NCBI GenBank assembly: GCA_020627705.1
Contig: JAHDGJ010000011.1
Coordinates: 62,001-126,000, forward strand
Length of the DNA: 64,000 bases
Source of the DNA: Saprospiraceae bacterium
Lineage (GTDB): Bacteria > Bacteroidota > Bacteroidia > Chitinophagales > Saprospiraceae
Direction of reading: 5' to 3'
The position numbers and the translations under genes are program-made. The notes below the pieces were generated by a model. That model worked only from the letters and a program-made list of their open reading frames with translations. It had not been told where the DNA came from and did no database searches. Shown here piece after piece: positions 46,354 through 54,497 of this stretch (positions within the stretch are counted from its first letter, which is position 1; each line of letters starts with the position of its first letter).

Positions 46354-46647
46354 ATGAATACTTTTTTAGGCATTATATCGATTGGAATATTTGTCATATT
46401 GCTCTTAGTAAACGTTTATTTTAGGTTTAAGATTCTGCAAGATTATCGATATTTGGTCAAAAATAAAATAGAATTTGGTGGGGCACATATACTAAACAGA
46501 AAGCGTTTAACCTCTGAAATCCTGCCACAATATCCTGATCATCAGAAACAAATCTTGGCGTTTTGCAATAAAATTCGTTTTGCATTCAGAGCAGTTATAG
46601 CATTAATGATTCTGCTTGTAGTTTTGGCATTTGTATTAAATAAATAA
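46354..46647 (+). CDS. Small two-helix membrane protein
   Basis: 97 residues from the ATG at 46354; an upstream TTG in frame adds eight residues without hydrophobic character. Hydrophobic segments at each end (FLGIISIGIFVILLLVNVYF and AVIALMILLVVLAFVL) flank a basic, soluble middle. Not recognised. It precedes the Gfo/Idh oxidoreductase by six bases. Confidence 0.6.
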   Translation: MNTFLGIISIGIFVILLLVNVYFRFKILQDYRYLVKNKIEFGGAHILNRKRLTSEILPQYPDHQKQILAFCNKIRFAFRAVIALMILLVVLAFVLNK

Positions 46648-46653
46648 TCAGCT

Positions 46654-47622
46654 TTGAAAATAGGTATCGTTGGACTTGGACATTTGGGAAAAATTCACAT
46701 AAAATGTATCAAGGATACCCCTTTTAAGATCGCAGGGATATTTGATATAAATCCTGAGGTGCTGTCAAAGGTGTCAAAGCATTTTGGCCTTAAGCCCTTT
46801 TCGGATTTGGAAAGTCTTTTAAGTGAAGTAGATGTAGTAGATATAGTAAGCAGTAGTCAAACACATTTTGATATTGCTCAGCGTGCTCTAGAAAAGTCCA
46901 AACATGTATTTATTGAGAAGCCTTTTGTTTCAAACTCTGCAGAGGGACAAATCTTGAAAAAATTGGCATTAGCGAGTAATACTAAAGTTCAACTCGGCCA
47001 TGTAGAAAGATATAATCCTGCGGTAAAAGCATTAATCGGGAAAAAGGTAAATCCCAAATTTATTGAGGTTCACCGTTTGGCTTCCTTCAATCCTCGAGGT
47101 ACAGATGTTTCTGTTATTATGGATTTAATGATTCATGATTTGGATCTGCTTACGTACTTTATTGATGCTGAAGTCTCTTCCGTAGATGCTAATGGTGTGT
47201 GTGTGTTGAACGAAACAGAGGACATCTGTAATGCAAGAATTAAATTTGACAATGGTGCTGTTGCCAATTTGACTTCTAGTAGGATAAGTTTGAAACAAAT
47301 GCGAAAATTTAGACTCTTCCAAGAGGATAAGTATGTGAGTTTGGATTTAGCTAGAAAGGAATATCAAGAAATTACATTAAGCACAAATAATACAGAAGGT
47401 TCGATTCCAGTGGAAGGTTCTGGTCCAACCAAATTTGTTACTGCGGTAACCAAAAAGGGAATAGACAACAATGCTATTGTTGAGGAGTTTGTTGACTTTT
47501 ATAATTCGATTGCCGAAAATAAGGAAGTTAATGTCAGCATCGATGATGGTTTAAGATCTTTACGTATTGCAGAACAAATTCAGCAGAGTATTTTTGTAAA
47601 TAATAAAAAATTAGAATCATGA
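46654..47622 (+). CDS. Gfo/Idh/MocA family NAD(P)-dependent oxidoreductase
   Basis: 322 residues. The TTG start gives the exact Rossmann beginning KIGIVGLGHLGKIH. HVFIEKPFVSN carries the EKP lysine, and DLMIHDLDLL the catalytic histidine. The family oxidises or reduces sugars and related compounds. Location upstream of a polyprenyl glycosylphosphotransferase suggests a nucleotide-sugar role, which is inference. It overlaps the next gene by four bases. Confidence 0.88.
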   Translation: MKIGIVGLGHLGKIHIKCIKDTPFKIAGIFDINPEVLSKVSKHFGLKPFSDLESLLSEVDVVDIVSSSQTHFDIAQRALEKSKHVFIEKPFVSNSAEGQILKKLALASNTKVQLGHVERYNPAVKALIGKKVNPKFIEVHRLASFNPRGTDVSVIMDLMIHDLDLLTYFIDAEVSSVDANGVCVLNETEDICNARIKFDNGAVANLTSSRISLKQMRKFRLFQEDKYVSLDLARKEYQEITLSTNNTEGSIPVEGSGPTKFVTAVTKKGIDNNAIVEEFVDFYNSIAENKEVNVSIDDGLRSLRIAEQIQQSIFVNNKKLES

Positions 47623-48464
47623 GAATTGTGGTTTTGTTTTTTCTAGTAATTATGTTGCCTTCGTGTACGATTTTTGAATCTTCGGATTTAGAAGCCAGTT
47701 ATATTCATTTTGTTAGGCCAGAGGTAAGTACGATTATTGGAGAAGGTGCCAATACGCACAATATCAAAGACCTTTGGATAGAAATGGATGGAGACAATCT
47801 CGGGGTATATCCCATTGAACGAACGGTTCCGTTTTTACCAGAAAATGATCCTGCCAAAATTTTTATTTTCCCGGGCATTAAAAACAATGGAATCCAAACG
47901 GATGCTGTGATTTATCCTTTTTACAATTGGGTAGAAATCGATCGTTCTTTCGTTCCGAATCAAGTGGATATTATGCAACTGGATTTTGAATATCGCAGCG
48001 ATACCAAATTTTCATTTATTGAGGATTTTGAAGGAAACCATGTGTTTACACGTGATCAAGACGACGATCCCGATTCTTTTCTGACTGTTGAAGAGGTTGA
48101 TGGAAGTAATGTTGGCGTACTTACACTGACCGAAGAACATCCTCAATTGGGAGTTTCCAATAGCTTTAACTACAGCGATATCCCTCTAGATGGAAGAGCA
48201 GTATATCTTGAGTTGGATTATAAAAACAACGTTCCATTTGAAATTGGGATTATTGGTTTTGTGTCAGAGACACAGGATTTTACAAATGTGAAAATCATAC
48301 TGACGCCTAAAGAAGATTGGAATAAGATCTATATTGATTTTACAGAAGATGTAAATCTTTCCCAGTTAAGCGCGTATCGCATAGTATTTGCATCAGTATT
48401 AGAACCCGATCAAGCGGGCGAACAAAAAGTATTTATCGACAATGTAAAATTGGTGCACTTTTAA
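47619..48464 (+). CDS. Hypothetical lipoprotein
   Basis: 281 residues. The signal sequence ends at LPSC (Cys16), a lipobox, followed by TIFESSDLEA. The mature part is beta-rich with a C-terminal half like a carbohydrate-binding or jelly-roll domain (YLELDYKNNVPFEIGIIGF; KVFIDNVKLVHF). I do not recognise a family. Coupled to the oxidoreductase by a four-base overlap. Confidence 0.65.
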   Translation: MRIVVLFFLVIMLPSCTIFESSDLEASYIHFVRPEVSTIIGEGANTHNIKDLWIEMDGDNLGVYPIERTVPFLPENDPAKIFIFPGIKNNGIQTDAVIYPFYNWVEIDRSFVPNQVDIMQLDFEYRSDTKFSFIEDFEGNHVFTRDQDDDPDSFLTVEEVDGSNVGVLTLTEEHPQLGVSNSFNYSDIPLDGRAVYLELDYKNNVPFEIGIIGFVSETQDFTNVKIILTPKEDWNKIYIDFTEDVNLSQLSAYRIVFASVLEPDQAGEQKVFIDNVKLVHF

Positions 48465-48477
48465 GCACTGACAAAAC

Positions 48478-49899
48478 ATGTTTAAACCAACCCGATTAGC
48501 CTTATTGATTTATCAATGTTGTGATGTGCTCGCTGCAGCATTGGCTTGGTTTTTATTTTTCCTTTATCGAAAAAGGGTAGAGTTTCCGGGACTTCCTTTG
48601 GAAGAAATATTAGAAGACCAACAGTTGTATTTGGGACTTGTGGTCATCCCTATATTTTGGTTTTTGCTTTATTCAGTTTTTGATAAATACAGAGATATAT
48701 ACAGATATTCCAGATGGGCTACATTCAAAAGAACCATTGGGATAAGTTTTATGGGAGTGCTGATTTTGTTTTTTACAGTGCTTATTGATGACACGGTGTA
48801 CGATTACATATCATATACAAGATCTTTTATTACACTTTTTGCCTTACATTTTTTGATTACTCTAGTGGTCCGATTGTTTATCCTCACATACGCCAAAAAC
48901 CAGCTCAAAAAAGGCAGAGTGTCCTACAATACACTCATCATTGGTGGAGATAAAAATGCCATCGAATTATATGAAGACATTACCAATCGACCGCATCATC
49001 TAGGACATAATTTCGTAGGATTTATTGATACCAATGGCTCTAGTAAAAATGTCATAGAAAAGCACCTAAAGAAACTTGGAAAAGTAAAGGATTTGAAAAG
49101 AGTAATTAAAGAAGAGCAGGTTGAAGATGTAATCGTTGCGGTAGAAACAGGGGAGCAAAAAAGATTAAAAGGAATTTTTGATATTCTTTTTCAGAGTAAA
49201 GAAGATTTGCTTGTTAAGGTCATTCCTGATATGTACGATATATTATTAGGCAATGTCAAAATGAATCATTTATATGGCGCCGTACTTATTGAAGTAGAAC
49301 AAGAGCTTATGCCCAAATGGCAAACTATAGTCAAAAGGGCTATAGATATATTAGTAAGTCTAGTGATGCTCATACTCCTCACACCACTTTTTGTTTTCAT
49401 CATGATCAAAGTAAAGTGGAGTTCTCCGGGACCTATTTTCTATATGCAAGAAAGAGTTGGATATAGAGGCAAGAGTTTCTTTATTCATAAATTTAGATCT
49501 ATGCATCAAGATGCAGAGGCAAAAGGGCCTCAACTTTCTTCAGATGATGATCCTAGAATTACTCCATGGGGCAAAGTAATGCGCAAATGGAGACTGGACG
49601 AATTGCCTCAATTTTGGAATGTGTTAAAGGGTGAAATGTCTTTGGTAGGGCCCCGACCCGAACGGCAATATTATATAGATTTGATCACTGAGAGAGAACC
49701 GCATTATGCACAATTGTTAAAAGTCCGTCCCGGGATAACTTCTTGGGGACAGGTCAAATATGGTTATGCCTCAAATCTGGATCAAATGATTCAAAGATTA
49801 AAGTTTGATCTTTTATATATTGAAAACATGTCCCTTTCCTTAGATTTTAAGATTTTGTTCTATACATTATTGGTTCTCATTCAAGGTAAAGGAAAGTAA
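48478..49899 (+). CDS. Polyprenyl glycosylphosphotransferase (WcaJ-like)
   Basis: 473 residues. Four N-terminal membrane helices, a CoA-binding-like Rossmann middle (NTLIIGGDKNAIELYED), a further helix at about 290-310 and the bacterial sugar transferase domain at the C-terminus with KFRSMHQDAEAKG, LDELPQFWNVLKGEMSLVGPRP and VRPGITSWGQVKYGY. It transfers a sugar-1-phosphate to undecaprenyl phosphate to begin a surface polysaccharide repeat. All catalytic motifs are intact, unlike the fused homologue at 3-1898. Confidence 0.93.
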   Translation: MFKPTRLALLIYQCCDVLAAALAWFLFFLYRKRVEFPGLPLEEILEDQQLYLGLVVIPIFWFLLYSVFDKYRDIYRYSRWATFKRTIGISFMGVLILFFTVLIDDTVYDYISYTRSFITLFALHFLITLVVRLFILTYAKNQLKKGRVSYNTLIIGGDKNAIELYEDITNRPHHLGHNFVGFIDTNGSSKNVIEKHLKKLGKVKDLKRVIKEEQVEDVIVAVETGEQKRLKGIFDILFQSKEDLLVKVIPDMYDILLGNVKMNHLYGAVLIEVEQELMPKWQTIVKRAIDILVSLVMLILLTPLFVFIMIKVKWSSPGPIFYMQERVGYRGKSFFIHKFRSMHQDAEAKGPQLSSDDDPRITPWGKVMRKWRLDELPQFWNVLKGEMSLVGPRPERQYYIDLITEREPHYAQLLKVRPGITSWGQVKYGYASNLDQMIQRLKFDLLYIENMSLSLDFKILFYTLLVLIQGKGK

Positions 49900-50628
49900 A
49901 TGCAACAGTTTAAGTTTGGCCTTATTGGATATCCTTTGACCCAGAGTTTTTCTCCTGAGTTTTTTAAGAACAAATTCCAAAAATTAAATTTGGGTAATTA
50001 TAATTATCGCTTATTTCCATTAAGTGATATCTCAAAAATTCATAAAGTCTTGCCCGAAGATATCGCAGGATTTAATGTAACCATTCCCTATAAACAGCAG
50101 ATAATTCCTTTTTTGCATGGTGTGGAAGGAGTAGCGAAAAAAATAAAATCCGTGAATTGTGTAAAAATTGTAGGTGAGCAGTGGATCGGATTCAATACAG
50201 ACTGGTATGGATTTCAGACATCACTAAAAAAAATGATAGGTAAAAAGCGAATTGAAAAGGCCATGATTCTGGGAAATGGAGGTTCGGCCAAGGCTATATT
50301 GTATGCTTTGAGGAATTTGGGTATAAGGCCAACCATAATCTCAAGAAAAAGAGGGTATCGAGGCTATAAAAACTTGAATAAGGAAATTATGCAGGCACAT
50401 CGATTAATCATAAATACTACACCATTAGGAATGTATCCAGATACAGATGTTTCTCCTAACATACCTTACCACTTTATATCGTCCTCACATTTACTTTTTG
50501 ATTTGATTTACAATCCTCAAAAAACTCTATTTTTGAAAAAAGGCGAACTGCAAGGAGCTGCCATTTTGAATGGTTTGGAGATGTTGCATTTGCAAGCCGA
50601 AAGATCTTGGGAGATCTGGAATGAATAA
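49900..50628 (+). CDS. aroE: Shikimate dehydrogenase
   Basis: 242 residues, slightly short for AroE but complete. IGYPLTQSFSPEFF (shikimate-binding), NVTIPYKQQ (catalytic Lys), NTDWYGF (catalytic Asp), and the NADP loop GNGGSAKAILYAL, ending LNGLEMLHLQAERS. It reduces 3-dehydroshikimate in aromatic amino acid synthesis. The ATG directly follows the TAA of the glycosyltransferase gene. Confidence 0.93.
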   Translation: MQQFKFGLIGYPLTQSFSPEFFKNKFQKLNLGNYNYRLFPLSDISKIHKVLPEDIAGFNVTIPYKQQIIPFLHGVEGVAKKIKSVNCVKIVGEQWIGFNTDWYGFQTSLKKMIGKKRIEKAMILGNGGSAKAILYALRNLGIRPTIISRKRGYRGYKNLNKEIMQAHRLIINTTPLGMYPDTDVSPNIPYHFISSSHLLFDLIYNPQKTLFLKKGELQGAAILNGLEMLHLQAERSWEIWNE

Positions 50629-50646
50629 AATATCAACAACAAAACA

Positions 50647-50667
50647 ATGGCTAATCCGAGCCGATGA
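50647..50667 (+). promoter_or_regulatory. Six-codon upstream ORF overlapping the proline dehydrogenase start
   Basis: ATG at 50647 opens a short frame (Met-Ala-Asn-Pro-Ser-Arg, then TGA at 50665-50667). Its stop overlaps the ATG of the proline dehydrogenase gene (ATGA). It could couple translation of the downstream gene; it may also be chance. Confidence 0.3.
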
Positions 50668-51842
50668 CCAAAAAGAACTTAGATTTTTCGAATACAGAAG
50701 TAGCATTTAGCAATAAGTCAGACGCACAGTTGATGCATACTTTGCGATTATTTCGCTTAATGAGTAATCAAACCCTTGTTAACAGCATGTCCGGTTTGGG
50801 ATTGCTTGCCGTCAGATGGAAACTGCCTTTTGCCAAAATGGCAATACGGAAAACTATATTTGAGCAATTTGTGGGAGGTGAGAATCTTATGGATGCGCAA
50901 GCTGCCATAGAGCATTTATACAAATTTGGAGCGCTTACCATATTAGATTATGGAGCCGAAGGGAAAACTACAGAGGAAGAATTAAATCTTACGATGAAGG
51001 AGACGATCAAAGCAGTAGAACTTGCAGCTTCGAATAATTCGGTTCCTGCGGTTAGTACAAAACTAACTGGGCTAGCTGACAATGCGCTTTTAGAAAAACT
51101 AAATACTCGGGAAAAACTTTCTCAAAAGGAGCAAAAGGATTATGATAAATTGATTTTTAGAATCAACGAAATTTGTTCTCGTGCTGAATCTTTAGGGGTT
51201 AGTGTATTAATAGATGCAGAAGAAAGTTGGATGCAAATTGCGATAGATGAAATCGTCATGCAAATGATGTATCGCTATAATACGGATAAGGTTGTGGTTT
51301 ATAATACTTATCAGATTTATCGCCACGACAAATTGGAGCAGATGATCAACGACCATAAGCTGTGTAAAAGCAAAGGGGTTATGTTAGGGAGTAAAATCGT
51401 TCGGGGTGCATATATGGAAAAAGAGCGAGAAAGGGCAATTGAAGAAAAATATACTTCACCGATTCATTTAAATAAAGAAGCGGTAGATAAAGATTATAAT
51501 TTGGCAATCAAATATTGCGTAGAGCATTATGAAACGATAGGTTCTATATGTGCGACACACAATATTGAAAGTAATCTTTACCAAGCACAGTTGATAGAAG
51601 AAAAGGGTATTCCTAAAAACCATCCACATCTTAATTTTTGTCAGTTGTACGGTATGTCCGATTATATCACCTTCAATTTGGCAGATTCGGGATATAATGT
51701 TGCCAAATATGTCCCGTATGGACCTATAGAAGAGGTGGTGCCTTATTTGATCCGAAGAGCAAAAGAAAATTCCTCAGTTACTGGTGAAATGGGTAGAGAA
51801 TTAAAGTATATATCCAAAGAGAAAAAGAGAAGGGGTTTGTAA
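50664..51842 (+). CDS. Proline dehydrogenase (monofunctional)
   Basis: 392 residues, the size of single-domain ProDH, an FAD enzyme that oxidises proline to pyrroline-5-carboxylate. Characteristic positions include VLIDAEESWMQ, KIVRGAYMEKER and SICATHNIESN. There is no P5C dehydrogenase domain, so the second step is encoded elsewhere. It is the last gene of the run that includes aroE. Confidence 0.93.
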   Translation: MTKKNLDFSNTEVAFSNKSDAQLMHTLRLFRLMSNQTLVNSMSGLGLLAVRWKLPFAKMAIRKTIFEQFVGGENLMDAQAAIEHLYKFGALTILDYGAEGKTTEEELNLTMKETIKAVELAASNNSVPAVSTKLTGLADNALLEKLNTREKLSQKEQKDYDKLIFRINEICSRAESLGVSVLIDAEESWMQIAIDEIVMQMMYRYNTDKVVVYNTYQIYRHDKLEQMINDHKLCKSKGVMLGSKIVRGAYMEKERERAIEEKYTSPIHLNKEAVDKDYNLAIKYCVEHYETIGSICATHNIESNLYQAQLIEEKGIPKNHPHLNFCQLYGMSDYITFNLADSGYNVAKYVPYGPIEEVVPYLIRRAKENSSVTGEMGRELKYISKEKKRRGL

Positions 51843-51847
51843 AAAAA

Positions 51848-51959
51848 AAGTCGCCCCAAATCAATGGACCGACTTGCTCGGTACATCATAGGGTGTTACT
51901 ACCGAGATCTCTTTAAGGGGTTATGATTTTTTGACGCCAATTATCAAAATAGGTAACAC
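51848..51959. other. Structured spacer with three inverted repeats
   Basis: The 126-base spacer between convergent genes holds three perfect inverted repeats: AAGTCG/CGACTT (51848-51853 with 51870-51875), CTCGGT/ACCGAG (51877-51882 with 51901-51906) and GTGTTAC/GTAACAC (51893-51899 with 51953-51959). The third starts in the loop of the second, so a pseudoknot is possible. No canonical terminator is seen. Could be a structured RNA end or a protein site. Confidence 0.4.
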
Positions 51960-51968
51960 TTAAAAAAA

Positions 51969-52970
51969 TTACTCTTTTAGAAAGCTGAGTTTCTGTTCAA
52001 CTTTGTGTGTACTTACGGTGGTGCGTTCTTTGTGCCAATCTTTAAAAGTGGATTCATGTCGATCCAAAACATAATCGTATGGGCTATCGGAAGAAATCAG
52101 TTTATTGAAGATGGGAGCACATTCTAGGGAAATGAATAAGAGCATAATAAAAATCCCTGCAAGCCGCAGAGACTTACTGTTTTTGTATAATTCATTCAAG
52201 GCCCAAATTCTTGATGCCAATCCTGAAGGAATTGTTTGATCTATAGAATTAACCGCTGCAATACGATCTGCCTCAAGTGTGTTAATTTGATTCGTTAAAG
52301 AATCTATTTGGGGAAGAATGATACTGCTGCTGTTTTGAAAAGTAATCGCAGCATTATCGGCGTCTTGTTTTTTTGCGCGATAAATTGGCCCCATGTTTCT
52401 TCTGTTTGATCCTCCAGTTCCATCAGCCTCTTTGTTGGCTTCGTCTGCCAAAAAATTAGACCTTGTTTGTAAGGTCTCCAGTTGTTGGTGCAATGCAGCT
52501 CGCTGTGATACAAATGGAGCAACCAGTACATCATATTTGTCGTGAATATCATCTTGATCTTGTGCTTGTGCGTTTTGTGCTCTTTGGACTAGGACGGTAT
52601 CTATTTCGGTTTCGAAAAGTTTTAATTCGAGAGGTTTAGCGATGATTAGAGCAATCAACGAAGCTAAAATCAACCTTGGCAGCGCCTGAAGAAGTTTAGC
52701 TCCTAATCCAGATCGAAGCTTCATACTCAAAATCAAATAGCGATCAAGGTTCAGTATGGTTACTCCCCAAATTGCACCGCCTAAAATTGAAATTAGTCTT
52801 GATTCAAATACGGTAAAGAGGGCGTAGCCACATGCGATACCGGCAAGTAATCCAGTGAAAAAAATGGTAGCACCGATACTTAAATATTTGTTCCGATCAG
52901 TGGGACATCTTTTTAAAATATTGGAATCCACTCCAGAAAGAAAAAGAAATATGTTTGAAACGGTATTCAT
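51969..52970 (-). CDS. DUF4407 family membrane protein
   Basis: 333 residues from the ATG at 52970, which starts the usual family N-terminus (FLFLSGVDSNILKRCPTDRNKY); a start 39 bases earlier is less likely. Membrane segments at about 35-105 (GATIFFTGLLAGIACGYALF; NLDRYLIL), a long coiled-coil soluble region with a GTGGSNRRNMGP insert, and a C-terminal segment (LAGIFIMLLFISLECAPIF) match DUF4407. Function unknown. A possible promoter on the minus strand, TTG (53091-53089) with N21 and TATCTTTA (53067-53060), is close to consensus. Confidence 0.82.
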   Translation of the reverse strand: MNTVSNIFLFLSGVDSNILKRCPTDRNKYLSIGATIFFTGLLAGIACGYALFTVFESRLISILGGAIWGVTILNLDRYLILSMKLRSGLGAKLLQALPRLILASLIALIIAKPLELKLFETEIDTVLVQRAQNAQAQDQDDIHDKYDVLVAPFVSQRAALHQQLETLQTRSNFLADEANKEADGTGGSNRRNMGPIYRAKKQDADNAAITFQNSSSIILPQIDSLTNQINTLEADRIAAVNSIDQTIPSGLASRIWALNELYKNSKSLRLAGIFIMLLFISLECAPIFNKLISSDSPYDYVLDRHESTFKDWHKERTTVSTHKVEQKLSFLKE

Positions 52971-53182
52971 GGTACGAAAATCCAGTGCACGTTTAATGCA
53001 CCGGATCAAAAAATCAATTAAGCTATACTATCAACTGTCCAAATCATGCTCGGACAATGTAAAGATAAAGTACCGGGTATCTACTATGCAATACATAGAA
53101 CTAAATAAAACATAGTACTATACAAAACCATGTATTTGTTCTATTAAGTGGTAAAATTTATAGACTAGGGGAAGAGTGAATA

Positions 53183-54220
53183 TTACATCAGTACGCCGTT
53201 AACTGCTGGAATTGGTTCTGGAAGCTCGGTTTCACCTAACATTTCTCTAAGATCAATTTCTATAACTCTGCATAACGAAAGCATAGGAATATCATTACCT
53301 AAACCTTCAAAAGGATTTTCGCTATAATCACCAACGAGCTCCATCATAACAAAGACCCACGAGATCAAAACGGAAAATATAATAGAAATCCAAGGACCTG
53401 CAGCACCCATGCCATGAAACTCTGTAACCATTCCGAAAGGGAGCAGAAAAATAAAGATGCCTACAAAAATATTGCTTGAAAAAGCATACTGTCTTGGCAA
53501 TGGGAATTTTTTAATTCGTTCTGCTTTTCCTTGATGCACATAAAAGTCATATAGTATTTGTTGCAATTCCATATGACGAAAATCATCGATCAGATCTTTA
53601 TTGCGCAAATCTTTTAAGTCTCTGCCTTGTTGATCTATTATTTGAGTTGCGGTGTTTTTGTAATTAATTAGTCTGTCATACTCGTCGGTAGGCAAAAAGC
53701 ATTGAAGATTTGATTTGGTTTCTATATCATCCAACAAACCAACTCCAAATCTTTTTTGTCTCCTTTTATTTAATTTACCGATTTGTCCTCCTTGAGCGGT
53801 GTGCTCCCAAGAGGTCGGAATGAGCAATTGGCTTCTTAAAGCATAAAGCCAACCGATATGTCTATAGATCAGGTTTTTTCTTATCGAATGCAATTCTTCA
53901 GCTGAGTATTTTTCTTTGGTAAATTGATTGGAAACAAATCCATTAATTGCTGCGCCCCACGCTCTACTGCTGTTTACGATGGCTCCCCAGATCTTTCTGG
54001 CTTCCCACATTCTATCATAGGACTGATTGTTTTTAAAACCAACGTAAAAGGCTACTGCAGTACCAATTATACTAATAGGGAGCCAAGGTATTTCTATCCA
54101 ATAATCATGAAAAATTGCATGTAATGCGGTTACCGATGATGCATAAATTGTAATCCACAGAATATGCCATCCTGTGAATCGCATGATGTTCATAAAAGAA
54201 AAATTCTTCTTTACCCACAT
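53183..54220 (-). CDS. Bestrophin-like channel (UPF0187 family)
   Basis: 345 residues with the bacterial bestrophin layout: WHILWITIYASSVTALHA, then SIIGTAVAFYVGFKNNQSYDRMWEARKIWG, the family signature, and later membrane segments (FVGIFIFLLPFG; ISIIFSVLISWVFVMMELVGDYSENPF). Family members form pentameric ion channels. It lies 212 bases upstream of the DUF4407 gene and in the same direction. Confidence 0.9.
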   Translation of the reverse strand: MWVKKNFSFMNIMRFTGWHILWITIYASSVTALHAIFHDYWIEIPWLPISIIGTAVAFYVGFKNNQSYDRMWEARKIWGAIVNSSRAWGAAINGFVSNQFTKEKYSAEELHSIRKNLIYRHIGWLYALRSQLLIPTSWEHTAQGGQIGKLNKRRQKRFGVGLLDDIETKSNLQCFLPTDEYDRLINYKNTATQIIDQQGRDLKDLRNKDLIDDFRHMELQQILYDFYVHQGKAERIKKFPLPRQYAFSSNIFVGIFIFLLPFGMVTEFHGMGAAGPWISIIFSVLISWVFVMMELVGDYSENPFEGLGNDIPMLSLCRVIEIDLREMLGETELPEPIPAVNGVLM

Positions 54221-54497
54221 GGTTTAAACTTTTGCGCAAAATAGGAAGACACGCAATAGTTTTAAAAACTAATCAGACATAATTTGAATTTTTCTGACTC
54301 TTTTTCCTTCGAAGATAAAATCTAGTATTATGGGGCCTTTATACTTTGATTGAAGTTCAATGGTTTGGTATGATCCTGACCCACACCTTCAAGTATTGAA
54401 GATTGTACATACCGAATGTAAACCAAGCATTAGTGCTTGACGAGTCCCAAGGATATACTCAGCTTGAGGCTATGATTTTGTTTTGCGAAAAACCCTG
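54221..54497. other. Spacer downstream of the polysaccharide locus
   Basis: 277 bases between the GH5 stop (54498) and the bestrophin start. A 6-bp hairpin (54424-54429 with 54434-54439, loop TTAG) has no T-run. A plus-strand frame from about 54355 has a short open stretch (about 28 codons, SSMVWYDPDPHL) without stop, which could be a gene remnant. No gene called. Confidence 0.35.
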
